A DNA stretch of 64,000 bases from Metellina segmentata (Eukaryota; Arthropoda; Arachnida; Araneae; Tetragnathidae), in NCBI GenBank assembly GCA_947359465.1, contig OX375881.1:34079742-34143741 (forward strand). The letters are read 5' to 3'. Below the pieces are notes generated by a model. It saw nothing but the letters and a program-made list of their open reading frames with translations, ran no database searches and was not told the origin of the DNA. How positions within the stretch are numbered: the stretch's first letter is position 1; every line of letters starts with the position of its first letter. Shown here piece after piece: positions 12,501 through 22,015 of the stretch. Made by a program: the position numbers and the translations under genes.

Positions 12501-15500
12501 CTGTAAAAATTTGCTTTATTATAATCCACTTCAGAAAACTGTTATGTCAATAGATTTATCTGAAGGACTTTTTGAGTTGAAGATATCCTCTCTCTCAATA
12601 TTTCAATGGCCTATCAACATTAGTGGTACAAAAATTTGTATTATATGTTTATTGGCAAATGTCCACAAACGCATATAAGCAATTTTAAATCAACCACTAC
12701 ATGATTAATTCATCAATTTTGCCCCAAGTTCAAATATGCTTAATTCTATCTGTATAATATTGATCGAACTCACAGAAGAGCCCTTGACCCAAATGAAACT
12801 TTTCGACAATCCAATCCGAGATGGCGATGAGAAATCTGAAAGATGAAATTGGCACATAAAAAAGGGGAAATGACTTTTTGAGTTGAAGATATCCTCTCTC
12901 TCAATATTTCAATGGCCTATCAACATTAGTGGTACAAAAATTTGTATTATATGTTTATTGGCAAATGTCCACAAACGCATATAAGCAATTTTAAATCAAC
13001 CACTACATGATTAATTCATCAATTTTGCCCCAAGTTCAAATATGCTTAATTCTATCTGTATAATATTGATCGAACTCACAGAAGAGCCCTTGACCCAAAT
13101 GAAACTTTTCGACAATCCAATCCGAGATGGCGATGAGAAATCTGAAAGATGAAATTGGCACATAAAAAAGGGGAAATGAGCCAACCCAAATATAGTTATC
13201 GAGGTAAAATTTGAATTGCCTTTGAAAAAGGAAGTGTGTGTTCAGGGGCTAATAGTGGTAATATAACTGAGATAGGAACTTCTGGCTATATTATTTATTG
13301 AAAATGAGAACAACACACTTTTATATTTGTGACAATTTTATTTCATTTTGTTATATGAAATGTGAGTAACATTGCTGACACAACATATAGCAATGAGAAA
13401 CATAGGCTTATATTTTGTGTGTGAATATGTTAGCTTAAAGAAATGTGACTATCTTATTGTTTATTCTAAAGCCTGGCATGATAATCTTCCGCGTTTACGC
13501 GGATTTCCGCTTTTTGTGGGATTTTTCTCCGCTTTTCAGTAATTTTCTGCGTTTTTCTACCATTATTTTGACCGTTTTTAGGAATATGAGGTCATTAGTG
13601 TTTCTAGCCAATGAGAGTATATTTCAAGCTGTGAAGAACCGGATGTCCTAGTGACATTTTTATATACTAGGGGGTAGGCCTGTGCGATATATATCGATAC
13701 ATCGTGAAAAACCGGTGTAAGGTCGATTTCCGATTTTCGCGATTTTTCCCGGTCTAACACAGCCATTCCTTAGCTAGCGTAGGTCTCGCGATTATTTCCG
13801 ATCTTACACAGTCATCCCAAGAAAGCGAAGCCGTTATATAGCAGCCGTGATACGTCATGATGCCTCGGGCATAACTAGGCGACCGTCTTAACAGAGACCT
13901 GAGGTGTCAACTTGGACGAACAGAATACTGTAGAGAATGAGCAATGCAGACGGTTTTCGTGGTTTATTTTATTCGAGAAACAAAACATAGGTTTCTTTTT
14001 TATTTTCTAGTCCAAGTTTCTAACTTCAGGATCGTTGAAGATAGAGTGAAAATTTCATAGAATTTCAAAACAGCGTAAAATTCTACGCCAGATCGATACA
14101 AAAAACAGATTTATTTTTCAATTGTTTACCATTTAATTAATTTTGTTAAATAATTAATTATTTATTTAAAGAAAATAACTTTTAAGGTATCATTCTGGTG
14201 TAAAATTTTCCGCAGATTTCAAATCCGTTGAAATTTTTAAGCTATCTTTAACGATCTCGATTTTACAAAAACAAACTAAACAATGCCAGTCAAATTTTTT
14301 TGTTTGTTTTGCTTCCCTCCGCTCGAATTGTTTGGCGCAGGAAATTAACTGTTGCTTCTACAAGAGAAAAACGTACCGTAGCTGCTTGAGACCGCTATGA
14401 CGATCGTCATGCAAACAGGCGCTAATATTCGTTATGCTCGCAAGCAACGCTCTCTAGGAAACCAACGCCATCTGTTTGTATAAACAATGTTTTAGTGACG
14501 TCATCCACAGCTACATTACGGCTCGGCTTTCTTAGATAACCGTAGCTTTAGGTAGCGCAGATCTCGCGGTCATCGTGACATCGCGATTTTCCCCGATATC
14601 ACGGTTTTCCGGTGTCACGAAGTTGTCGCTCAGCGCCAACGATTTCGATGCTTTCTTAGCGTTTGCGTGATATCTGAGTTGACTAATCACAATCAGTTTC
14701 CAGCGGAAATTTCGTGTTTTTTTAGCATATTGGGGATTTGGGTTTGGTTTAAACCGACACAACGATTACGATGTTTATTTATGCGCATGTGCGATTTTCC
14801 ACCACGGTACTTAGCTTTTCGATGCCGCTATGAAAGCCCTACTAATGAGAATCTTTTAATAATAATTATTTTTGCGATTTCTGCGCTGATTTTTTTTTCG
14901 GGAATAAGGGTATAAAGATTGAAAATTAAAGTTTCAAACTGCGAGGAAACGAATAATTCTTCTCTTCTTGCTAAATTTATCAAGGTCTTTATATTACATT
15001 ATTTGATTAGTTAATGGGAATTAATTATTGTAAATATACGAATTTAATGGTCTGTTTTCATTTCTTTTTAATTTAATGAGGAATTTGTCAAAAAACCATT
15101 TGTGTTCTGAAAATGACTTTCATTTCCAAATTTTTTTTTCCAACTAAAGTGAGATTCAGTATAGTTTAAAAATTTTAAAACAAAAATGATTTTGCTCACT
15201 TTAAGTTGAATTCCAAAACCCCATTCTTGTTTTTTGATGCTTCAATCAATCCGTTTGCATCCTTTTTTTGTTGAGAACTTCTGTGGCAATCTAGGTCTTA
15301 TATGCTGTCATCATTACTTGGAGGAATCAAATGCCCCTTTATTTTTATCTATGCTGAAGTTTTTCTCATTCTAAATAAGCTAATTTTTGAATCTCTACTG
15401 GAGCATATATGGTGTGTGGAACACACACACACATATATATTCAAAATCTTGTATTAAATCATTCATGTTTCTTAAATGTACAACACAGACTTTATTTGTT

Positions 15501-18500
15501 ATTTTTTTCCCCACCACGATTTTTTATAGCAAAGAAAAAAAAATAACTTTAGAACAAGGTGTTGGTTTTACTATGTATAAAATGCACGGTTAACATCACG
15601 ATATATCGTAATGTTAGAATGGAGATGTATCGCAATGTAAAAATTTGAACATACCCCAGGTCTACTATAGGGGTTCCTACCCCTGTTCGCAAACCAGCAC
15701 TCCTTTTGCAGATCCCATTTAGTTTGCTTCACAAACCAACACTCCTTTCGAAGAGTCAATCTCCGAAGGCGAAACCTCTGCCCCCTGCTCGCCTCCTTTC
15801 ATTGACGTCACAGCGAATTTTGATGAGGCTTTCATTCCCGTGAGCCTCAGATTCATAAAGGCCGTTTGACGTTGGGTCTGTACACTTTTTTTTTGTACAC
15901 TGTCGCAAAATTATACTTTTCATCGCATCAAATTTATTTATGAACCAATTTGAAAAATAGTTATATCATCAGAAAGAGTACATTCTAAGGTTTCCTGGGA
16001 TGTTTTCAAATTTAAAAACTAATGGTAATAATGGTTGAGATGACAGTTTTAAAAAAAAGTAATGAAAATGTCCTGATTTTCCAGAATTAAAGATATATAT
16101 ATATATTATTAGGAACCACACAAATTGAAATTTTCTAAAACAACTCGGTGTTGTGCAAAAATTCATATTGAGAGGTACCTACTCCAAAAAAAATCACAAC
16201 TAAATACTGAAAATTTGTATGTCTTTTGTACACTTGCGTTAAAAATTTCGCTTTTTTCAACTTTAACACTTAATGCACCCTAAACTAGTAGTCACATTGG
16301 AAAAAAAATCTTTTTTTCTTGTTCCCTGTACATTTTTGAACAAACCATGTTAGTTTCGTAATTTTTTTATCTGTACGTTCTCGAGAAACCGTCTAAGAAT
16401 CGAGTGAAAAAAGCGAGTTTTCATTCCTGCAACGGCACTAACATTTTTTAATTTTTATATTGAGTCATCAACCTTGATCTTATTTCGGATGGCCGATATT
16501 TAGCATGTACTCGTAATACACCACTTTTCCCGATTTATGGTTTACCATTAATTATTTATGAGTTTGATAAATCAATTATATCTCCGGTCTAATGTTAATT
16601 TTTGCTATTGCGAAATCCTGTGCACAGACCTGACTAGCGTGTATTTAATTTCACATTTTAGTTTTCCTCTTTTTTGAAATTTTGCACTCTCATGCCTGTA
16701 AAGCCAATAAAATATGAAAAACTCATACAAACCTAAGAAATATGAGTGATCTTTTCATTCTTGTCTTATACTGTGTGTATGTTAGCAGATTATTATGCTG
16801 TGTGTTTATCTTTATTAATTCTATCATTTAATGTTTATTATGTTAAAATGTAAGGCTTACTGATTTGTCTCTGTTGTTTTTTGGATTTTTACATGTTTTG
16901 GCACTTGTACAAATATTTTATTTCTTTGATAGAGAGGAAGAAAGAAGAGAAAAGATGATTGTGTTCAAGTCTCTAACCCTGTAAATAGTCAAGATGGGGA
17001 TTCACTACATAGTACACAAAGTATAGATTCGATTCCGCCTAGTCCTTTTAGTGAGGTAAATACACTCCTGAATTTAAATGCTTATGTATGAACAGATATT
17101 TCTTTGCACGTGTTTTATAAAGTGTGAATTTGTACCGTCAATGAAGGTGTGGATTCTGATCACTGATTAGCGAAAGTATTATCGTACCTTGGGGTTGAAG
17201 AAACTATTGCGAAAAATAATTTAAAATTACATTTGTAACTTTGAGAAGTATTCTATCAAGACATTAAGTACAGTAGAACTCCAATAATCCAGATAGTTGA
17301 GTAATTCAAGAAGAAAAGGTTATTTCTTAGCAAAAAATCGAATTTTGCTTTAGTGTGTTTTGAAATTTAATGACTGAACACAATTTTGTACTTCCATACT
17401 GTATTAAAGTGTATCATTACTTGAACATGTCGGTCGGTCATAGTCAGTTGTTTTGCTGTCTTCACTCGTTTTCGTGCAGCCAAGTCTCCCATGCGCTTGA
17501 GGTGAGTAGCTGTAGATGGTCACACTCAGGCTGCAGCTCCATCCATTTTAGCACCGTGTCAAGGCACTCAAGCGTCTTACTAGCTGACAGTCCCACGTCT
17601 GGTTGAGTAGCAATTTCGTCATCAATGAGTTCTCATATTTTTAATGAGTTCATCGTCACTGACTATTTGGAATTCAGGGTCCAAATAATCACCAGTCAGC
17701 AGACGATTACAAAAAATTGAACTTGAGTTATGTGGGACTTTTTTTCATCTCCTAGCTCGTTCAAGATAAAGTACAAATTTCAACGGCTTTGAAATCTGCA
17801 GAAAATTTCACATCAGATCGATACTTATAAATACGATTTTCTTAGTAAATAAATAAAAATTTTGAATGGAATATCGCAAGATAATGTGATGTCACGCCAA
17901 CATTCGTGTTCCAAAAATAAACAGATTAAATTTCCTGCTCTCTTACAATTTCATCGAAGGAAAGTAAATATATACATATAAATATATAACAATTTGGCTG
18001 GCATTGTCTAGTTCTTTTTTGTAAAATCGGGATCATTAAAGATAGATTTAAAATTTTAATGTATTTGAAATCTGCAGAAAATTTGACACCAGATAGATAG
18101 ATACCATATACATATGATTTTCTTTTAATAAATAATTTTTCAATTAAATTTTTATATTTTCATAAAAGATTGTGATTTTACATCAAATTCCCAATTGGTT
18201 TGCTTCGCAAACCAATAATACCAAAAAAGCAACTGGCACAGGCAATGCCGGGCTAGCCACGAAGTGGCTAGTAAATTAATATATACCTCTATTTAGATTT
18301 CCTTTTAATGAATCAAATGCTTAATATTTCTATTCAAAAATTATCTAAACATTCTAAGACTCATTTAAATAAAAAAAATTACTGCATTTCTAAACTCCTA
18401 TGTTTACAAATATGGTAGTGATGTGCAAGACTTCTAGTCTGTTTTACTATCAACATGATGTTTGGATTTCCTTTTCAGCTTTCAGTCAGTGGTTTTCCTG

Positions 18501-21500
18501 CCACTCAAGATGACACAAGTAGTGAAGGACCTTTAGTAGTAGATGACAGCAGTCCTTCGAGTACCCCGGTCCCATTTTCAATGCATTTATTCGGTAATTA
18601 CAAGAGTTCTGTGTATTTCTGCATTATGTTGGTATTTTCTAGTGAGGTTATCTTAGTTTATATTAAGGTGTTAGATCATATCTTTAAGTGCACAATCAGT
18701 TTTGTGCTTACTCTGATTCATGAAGTATTCATAGTTTTAAGTAATTCATTAAAATGTTTCGTATTCCTCTAAAAGGTGGTATAAAAATGTTTAGGATAAA
18801 TTTAGCTTTGTTTTTGGTATAATAGAAGACTTGTTTCAGGAGTATCAAATTGGAAAAATAGGTTACACATTAGAAGAAATTCTGTAAATTTGATTAACTA
18901 GAATAAAGTACCAGAGTTGAAAGACTGAAATGAATATCTAAAACCTTCAGTATTGAAAGGAAAAATCAGACATCACACACAGCCAGCCTTTTGGGTTGGC
19001 ATTTCTGTAGATCAGATTGTAGAATTCACCATTCTCTGTGACATCTGGCCCCGAGTCCTAAAGGCTGAACTCGCTTTTTCCTCTCGATTATCATACGGAT
19101 TGACAAGAAAGTACATATCCAAAAATTTCGAGATTAACATGGTTTATTAAAATTTGTACTGGGAACATGATCGTGAAGGATTTTTACTTATGCGGCTATT
19201 AGTTTAGAATGCGTTAAAGTTTAAGAAAAAAACGAAATCACTTGTGAAAGGAGTGTTTTCATAACAATCACCTGGGGTTTGCGAGCAGGGGGCGAAGTTC
19301 TCACTGACGTCATGGACCAGAAAGTAAAATCAAGGATTATTCGAATCATTAATATAATTTCGCAAGAGATTGACTCTGCAAAAGTAGTGTTGGTTTGCGT
19401 GCGTAGGCAAGCAGGCGGCGAAGATTCACTCTGCAAAAGGAGTGTTGGTTTGTAAAGCAATTCTAAGGAATTGGCGAGCAGAGGACAAAGCCCCCTAGTA
19501 TAGTAAAAATCCAAAATTATAAGTATTTTAGATTCGTGTATGGGATGCTTGAGAATGTGTTATACATTTTGTGCATCTGCAGGTCATAAGCTCATAAAAA
19601 ATTGTAAGATTTTCAAAATTGACCATTTGGTTGATATGTATTTTCGGAAATATTGCTTTTTAGTCATTTTTCTGCTTTAGTGCTCTCTTAAATTGCACAA
19701 ATTTACAGTACTTCAAAGATTAATTCATGCAGTCTCATTCCCTTTTATTTAGCTCAGATTCGCCCATAAAGTATTTTTGAACAGTCGCTAATTTTCCAAA
19801 GATAGTGTGGAAAAGGCATATTTTTTATTGTTATGAGAAATTTTTGTTACAGTTTTAAAAGTAACATTTTATTATTCTACCTTATGTGCTATTATTACAA
19901 ATTATTTTCCTTTGTTAATTTTTCTGAATGCGATGAGGAATGAAAAAATCCTCAGCATAGTTATGTTTTAATCTAAAAAATGGTGAGTTGTATTTTGCAT
20001 GCACTCTAATATACTAACCTGTCTTGTCACTATATTACTTTGGACTGAATGTGTTGCCTTAAAGTCTTCCCATATTCAATTTTTCTCTTTCTCACCACTA
20101 GGAAATACCAATCTAGATGAAACTTCTGCATCTTTACTTAAGAAAAGAGGAAGCGGGCGAGGCAGGGGTCGGCCAAGGGGATCTGGCAGAGGTAGAGGGA
20201 ATGGCAGAGGTAGAGGAAGTGTTCTTTCTGCTGCTGCAGCAGAATTAGCTGGTGCCCAAGCTGGGAAGTCTGCTGCTTTTGCTACTTACGGATACTCTTC
20301 AACCAGTGGCAAGTCCAGTAAGTGTCTTTCGTTTTTTTTTTTTACAGATTATTATAATCGTGCACTGTCAGGATTGGGATCTATCTAAATAATCGTTAAA
20401 TTTTTAGTAACGTTAGTGCTGCATTGAGTTGCTATGTTTCTGGAGAAATTCAAAAGTATTTAACTCACATTTTTCACAGAACATAGAAATGCTTTATATA
20501 GTTGGAAAGGAAGGTTCACTAATTGGTTTATTTTATTAACTTTTCATGTCCAATTTTCTTTCAAAAAGGCATAATTCCATTAATTTGCTTTTATTTACCT
20601 GTGTTACTTAAGACGTATTGATGCCAAAAAGGGCGAGAAAGAGGTGGGATCTCTTTATCATGTAAAACCAAACTCAATAAATGTTATTAATTTTAAGACA
20701 GTAGTTATAGTAATTGTAAAAGAAGTTTTATTTAAAAAAAAAATTAATTTATTTGTGACTCAATGGGTTTGCCCAGTCCATTGGTCCATCCAAAGTTGTT
20801 GGTGTCACAAGTTCGATTCTTCTCTGTGTTATTAAAACTGTTTTTGCAAATTACTTAACATTGTCTTGTGTTTGATGCAGCATAGCCAAATATTGCCCTT
20901 GCTCTATTAAAACTAACAATTTTATGTGTTTATGGTTAAAGTTAGCACTTTTGTATGTCCATGTGCACATCTGCATCTGTACATAGGTCTTGCATCTCCT
21001 ATTCTGTATAAGACAACCTTTTATAATTCATGTGCAATTTCTAGGCATTGGTGAGATATTGGATACAATGCTTACAACAAATCAAGTTCAATTTATGTAA
21101 TTATTTTTGAGGAGGTAATAATCTTGTGTAATTATTTCAATTTTCTAAGATATTTTACTTTTATATGTAACATTCTTAAAATTCAATGATAATTTTTGCC
21201 TTAAAACTTTCAGCAATTAAATATTCTTTTCAAAGCATTTGGAATGCTGCTTTTGTATTTTTGTAAAATAAAATCTTAAATTATCTATGAAATCATTCAT
21301 GTTAATATTATGTGATTTGTTTTTATTTCAGTTTCTTCTGAAAAAACCACTGTTTTTAGGGGTCATAGAGCAAGTCTTAGAGGAAGCAGTAGTCAATCAA
21401 CTAAATTTTTAGCATCTAAAGGAAGGGGCTCATATAAATCGATGAATGCAAATTTGCCTACTCAATCCATTTCTTTGGGATTTTACATGCCAGGACCTCA

Positions 21501-21516
21501 GTTACAAGGACCTTAA
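391..21516 (+). CDS. INO80: INO80 chromatin-remodelling ATPase, 3' exons (partial gene)
   Basis: ATPase/helicase subunit of the nuclear INO80 complex, which slides nucleosomes and exchanges H2A variants. I join 391-586, 6840-6932, 7061-7289, 8001-8128, 8236-8330, 8420-8492, 10330-10488, 10652-10754, 12406-12491, 16933-17055, 18479-18593, 20102-20317 and 21332-21516. All junctions are GT-AG, phases agree throughout, and the total is 1801 nt (one base of a split codon, then 600 codons with the stop). Visible in order: a segment before the C-terminal helicase lobe; motif IV ([15 protein letters not shown]); motif V ([16 protein letters not shown]); motif VI ([15 protein letters not shown]); the INO80-typical segment [20 protein letters not shown]; a basic linker; and a GRGRP-rich AT-hook-like tail. 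From known family architecture, the N-terminal HSA region and first RecA lobe lie upstream of the window. INO80 is preferred over SWI2/SNF2 paralogues because the post-motif VI segment and the AAYGY-type tail match INO80. Introns are large and full of transposons. Confidence 0.93.
790..1290 (+). repeat. Dispersed repeat B, 5' part
   Basis: Shares ordered segments with 3395-3892, 18960-19500 and the reverse strand of 15663-16450: a block around 'ttaacatggttt', 'gctattagtt', and 'ccttagaatgtactctttc'. No coding content. It lacks the ccccctagta end seen in the other copies. Confidence 0.55.
1301..3305. mobile_element. CAGGGTGGC-terminated DNA element (non-autonomous)
   Basis: CAGGGTGGC at 1301-1309 is mirrored by GCCACCCTG at 3297-3305; the ends match imperfectly for about 15 bp (CAGGGTGGCKACARAA). 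Both ends abut ATATC (1296-1300 and 3306-3310), a possible 5-bp target duplication. Just inside are degenerate 'cagggaa/aactcaggga' stretches. The ORFs there (1287-1538, 3201-3383) look like repeat translation, not protein. A Helitron-like copy is nested inside. The superfamily is not assigned. Confidence 0.55.
1925..2971 (-). mobile_element. Helitron-like non-autonomous element, copy 1
   Basis: On the - strand it begins at 2971 with TCTCTACTATTATAAAAGG, the canonical TCTCTACTA Helitron 5' terminus. It contains three diverged internal units of about 270 bp (near 2030, 2290 and 2570), each with 'aaattttccgcag...aaatccgttga...taacgatc'. The 3' hairpin end is not visible, so this side is truncated or overwritten. 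No Rep/helicase ORF. Confidence 0.65.
3395..3892 (+). repeat. Dispersed repeat B, copy 2
   Basis: Ends 'agccccctagta' at 3881-3892, like the copy ending at 19500. It contains 'aacatggtttatt', 'gctattagttt', 'aaacgaaatcacttg', and two 'gattgactctg/gagtgtt' blocks. Non-coding; probably a non-autonomous element. Confidence 0.6.
4925..6404. mobile_element. Element with 18-bp inverted ends (TGACGTCA)
   Basis: TGACGTCATAGTTCATGA at 4925-4942 is perfectly mirrored at 6387-6404, and weaker inverted similarity continues outside. The 8-bp TGACGTCA core is itself palindromic, so the informative part is the other 10 bp. The interior holds one short coding-like fragment at the left and AT-rich sequence otherwise. 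Probably an internally deleted DNA transposon. Confidence 0.45.
5087..5287 (+). pseudogene. Fragment resembling SWIM/YqaJ-associated element protein N-terminus
   Basis: An ATG opens a short frame, [20 protein letters not shown]. It resembles the N-terminus of a transposon-borne protein family in arthropod genomes that later carries a SWIM zinc finger and YqaJ-like nuclease. The conserved EMKGVK-type motif lies in the +1 frame near 5190-5210, implying a frameshift, and no SWIM or nuclease region follows. Family assignment is from recall of motif style only. Confidence 0.3.
6840..6932 (+). CDS. INO80: INO80 exon b
   Basis: Acceptor ttatag ends at 6839 and donor gtaagt begins at 6933. It has 31 codons, phase 0 at both ends, including [20 protein letters not shown]. 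It joins exon a across a 6.25-kb intron. Confidence 0.85.
7061..7289 (+). CDS. INO80: INO80 exon c
   Basis: Acceptor aatctag ends at 7060 and donor gtaatt begins at 7290. It starts in phase 0 and ends one base into a codon. It encodes [16 protein letters not shown] and [11 protein letters not shown]. The split codon completes with the first two bases of the exon at 8001, giving the P-G-Q-E-T junction expected in INO80. Confidence 0.9.
7290..8000 (+). other. INO80 intron, diverged repeat
   Basis: Contains 'ttggaaaccatccttacatacctgcc...' and 'ataattggcaccattttatac...gccaagcctgttatg', weakly similar to 4250-4510 and to 22080-22130. No supported exon. Confidence 0.4.
8001..8128 (+). CDS. INO80: INO80 exon d, helicase motif IV
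   Basis: Acceptor ttgtag ends at 8000 and donor gtatac begins at 8129. It encodes [19 protein letters not shown] and the motif IV block [17 protein letters not shown] of the second RecA-like lobe. It ends in phase 0. Confidence 0.95.
8236..8330 (+). CDS. INO80: INO80 exon e
   Basis: Acceptor tgtttag ends at 8235 and donor gtaaga begins at 8331. It encodes [19 protein letters not shown], the conserved LDGSS loop of Snf2 helicases, and ends two bases into a codon. Confidence 0.95.
8420..8492 (+). CDS. INO80: INO80 exon f, helicase motif V
   Basis: Acceptor ttcatag ends at 8419 and donor gtatgt begins at 8493. It encodes [19 protein letters not shown] and TAADT, which is motif V. Confidence 0.95.
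8925..9046 (+). repeat. tRNA-derived SINE, 5' head (interrupted)
   Basis: tRNA-like head with an A-box-like TAGCTCAGTCG (8934 onward), an anticodon-arm-like inverted pair (tgcaacctgcatgttgca) and a B-box-like GTTTCGATTAC (8988-8998). The matching 3' tail lies beyond an inserted Tc1 element, at 9751-9797. RNA polymerase III promoter boxes are the expected origin. Confidence 0.65.
9047..9719 (+). mobile_element. Internally deleted Tc1-like element inside a SINE
   Basis: About 670 bp between two SINE halves. The ends show diverged inverted similarity (ACAAATGGAC left; ACAATAATGGAC on the reverse strand right) at a TA-rich junction. The interior encodes the N-terminal DNA-binding part of a Tc1 transposase joined to its extreme C-terminus; the catalytic core is missing. 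Confidence 0.6.
9197..9526 (+). pseudogene. Tc1-like transposase, HTH domain only
   Basis: 109 codons beginning [19 protein letters not shown]. They hold two helix-turn-helix units typical of Tc1/mariner (SDFERG...[18 protein letters not shown], then [16 protein letters not shown]) that would bind the transposon ends. The frame ends at a stop where the linker to the DDE core begins. The extreme C-terminal residues ([20 protein letters not shown]) reappear about 70 bases on, near 9592-9651, in another frame. The whole DDE core is deleted, so this copy cannot encode a working enzyme. Confidence 0.7.
9720..9800 (+). repeat. tRNA-derived SINE, 3' tail
   Basis: Contains 'ggccaaatatgcccttgcgcc' (split here as ggccaaatatg + cccttgcgcc), closely matching the tail at 20885-20912 of a second SINE. 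It completes the SINE whose head is at 8925. Confidence 0.55.
9801..10329 (+). other. INO80 intron remainder
   Basis: AT-rich, with a C(11)A(10)-type homopolymer junction near 10025-10046. No gene or recognised repeat. Confidence 0.5.
10330..10488 (+). CDS. INO80: INO80 exon g, helicase motif VI
   Basis: Acceptor tttccag ends at 10329 and donor gtatta begins at 10489. Exactly 53 codons: [19 protein letters not shown], then [15 protein letters not shown] (motif VI with the arginine finger) and [14 protein letters not shown]. The preceding 1.8-kb intron holds a SINE/Tc1 nest. Confidence 0.96.
10652..10754 (+). CDS. INO80: INO80 exon h, post-helicase block
   Basis: Acceptor ttttcag ends at 10651 and donor gtaggt begins at 10755. 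It encodes [20 protein letters not shown] and [14 protein letters not shown], diagnostic for INO80 rather than other Snf2 families. It ends one base into a codon. Confidence 0.96.
11250..11972. repeat. CAGGGTGGC-family fragment (one end)
   Basis: Ends GCCACCCTG at 11964-11972, preceded by 'ggaaatatcagggaacttatttt', as at the right end of the 1301-3305 element. Degraded 'caggaaattaaggaaaa' sequence marks the left side. The left terminal motif was not found. Confidence 0.45.
12406..12491 (+). CDS. INO80: INO80 exon i, basic linker
   Basis: Acceptor aaaag ends at 12405 and donor gtgagt begins at 12492. It encodes [20 protein letters not shown], matching the charged RLRQEE region just after the LLDD motif of INO80. 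Confidence 0.9.
12568..13179 (+). repeat. Perfect 306-bp tandem duplication
   Basis: 12568-12873 is followed directly by an identical copy at 12874-13179; I saw no mismatch on reading through. It lies in the intron after the exon ending at 12491. Non-coding. The identity implies a recent duplication. Confidence 0.9.
13660..15662. repeat. Repeat-rich intron block with CGATATATCG-type ends
   Basis: The left part has 'gcgatatatatcgatacatcg' split by one base from a related - strand motif at 15598-15635 ('acgatatatcgtaatg', 'gatgtatcgc'), suggesting loosely inverted ends. Inside are 'tcgcgattttcccc' repeats (13737, 14580) and the inverted Helitron-type units at 14030-14256. No gene recognised. 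Confidence 0.35.
14030..14256. repeat. Inverted pair of Helitron-family internal units
   Basis: 14030-14100 reads 'gatcgttgaagatag...cagatcgatac' and 14186-14256 is its diverged reverse complement. The arms are about 71 bp around an 85-bp AT-rich centre. Both arms match the internal unit of the Helitron-like copies. Confidence 0.6.
15663..16450 (-). repeat. Dispersed repeat B, copy 3 (reverse)
   Basis: Reverse-strand counterpart of 18960-19500 and 790-1290. It starts 'tactatagggg' and contains 'aaccaacactcctt', 'gagtcaatctc', 'agagtacattctaagg' and 'aaccatgttag'. Non-coding. Confidence 0.6.
16933..17055 (+). CDS. INO80: INO80 exon j
   Basis: Acceptor tgatag ends at 16932 and donor gtaaat begins at 17056. 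It has 41 codons, [10 protein letters not shown] then [12 protein letters not shown]. The SxDSxxPSPFSE signature is shared with vertebrate INO80 tails. Confidence 0.9.
17755..18271 (+). mobile_element. Helitron-like non-autonomous element, copy 3 (3' part)
   Basis: Two diverged internal units ('tttcaacggctttgaaatctgcag', split here as tttcaacggc + tttgaaatctgcag), then 'tttgcttcgcaaacc', then a terminal hairpin CTAGCCAC-gaa-GTGGCTAG ending in CTAG at 18268-18271 followed by T. This is the Helitron 3' CTRR-T arrangement. The 5' TCTCTACTA end is absent. Confidence 0.65.
18479..18593 (+). CDS. INO80: INO80 exon k
   Basis: Acceptor ttttcag ends at 18478 and donor gtaatt begins at 18594. It encodes an acidic/serine-rich stretch with [14 protein letters not shown], comparable to the VDDPASS region of other INO80 tails. 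It ends one base into a codon. Confidence 0.85.
18960..19500 (+). repeat. Dispersed repeat B, copy 4
   Basis: Ends 'aaagccccctagta' at 19500, matching the end at 3892. It contains 'aacatggtttatt', 'gcggctattagttta', 'aacgaaatcacttg' and three 'gattgactctg/gttggtttg' blocks. Non-coding. Confidence 0.6.
20102..20317 (+). CDS. INO80: INO80 exon l, AT-hook-like RG tail
   Basis: Acceptor cactag ends at 20101 and donor gtaagt begins at 20318. It encodes a Gly/Arg-rich stretch with an AT-hook-like core ([14 protein letters not shown]) and then an Ala-rich segment ([22 protein letters not shown]). This is the same order as the RGRPKGSG...AAYGY tail of vertebrate INO80. It probably contributes to DNA binding (inference). 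Confidence 0.9.
20760..20912 (+). repeat. tRNA-derived SINE, second copy
   Basis: tRNA-like head with A-box-like 'ttgcccagtccattggtcc', B-box-like GTTCGATTC (20811-20819), and a tail 'agccaaatattgcccttgc' matching the SINE tail at 9760-9780. It lies in the last INO80 intron. Confidence 0.6.
21332..21516 (+). CDS. INO80: INO80 terminal exon
   Basis: Acceptor atttcag ends at 21331. The frame continues to a TAA at 21514-21516 and ends ...[12 protein letters not shown]. The tail is Ser/Arg/Gly-rich and shorter than the vertebrate C-terminus. Confidence 0.85.
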
Positions 21517-22015
21517 CTAATATTATGACATTAGAATTCAGATTGTTTCAATGTAGTTCATTTTCACTTGTCTCTCTTCATCTATAAAAAAAATCCCATT
21601 TTTCATTAAACAATAGCAGAGCTGCTATTTCTATTCTTGCCCTGCTATGGAACATTGTATAAAGCTGTTTTTATTGTAGATAGATGTACAGAAAGGAACT
21701 TTATTTATGTATGCTAGCAATGATGTATTTCATATTCTGAAAATCTATTCCTAGCTCATCTCTTGTAAAATTTAACAACAAATAAATTTAAAAATTAGTT
21801 TACTCAATGAAATTGTTAGCATTGTTTAAGTTTGGACTGAACGAAATAATATTTAGTTCCTTGTTTTTAAGTTGGCTTTTTTTTTTGTGTAATGAACATT
21901 TTTCATCTTACATGACAAAATGAATTTTAAATGTGAAAAATTGTGTATACTTTTTCTGTAATTTTTATTTATTTTTCCTCCATAAGTGAAGAAAATAAAA
22001 GGTTAGTCTTTTCAA
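21517..22015 (+). other. Probable INO80 3' UTR
   Basis: AT-rich DNA downstream of the stop with no ORF. The first candidate poly(A) hexamer is at 21781-21786 and a second at 21994-21999. The true end cannot be placed without transcript data. Confidence 0.6.
21781..21786 (+). promoter_or_regulatory. Candidate poly(A) signal AATAAA
   Basis: AATAAA 265 bases after the INO80 stop codon, followed by T-rich sequence. A second hexamer at 21994-21999 is an alternative. Confidence 0.5.

Noticed and set aside
19221..19514. 97-codon - strand ORF
   Set aside because: Lies wholly in dispersed repeat B and is not open in the other copies.
20960..21060. Possible small RNA or extra exon between INO80 exons at 20317 and 21332
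   Set aside because: Flanking exons join in phase without it, and no structure or splice pair was convincing.
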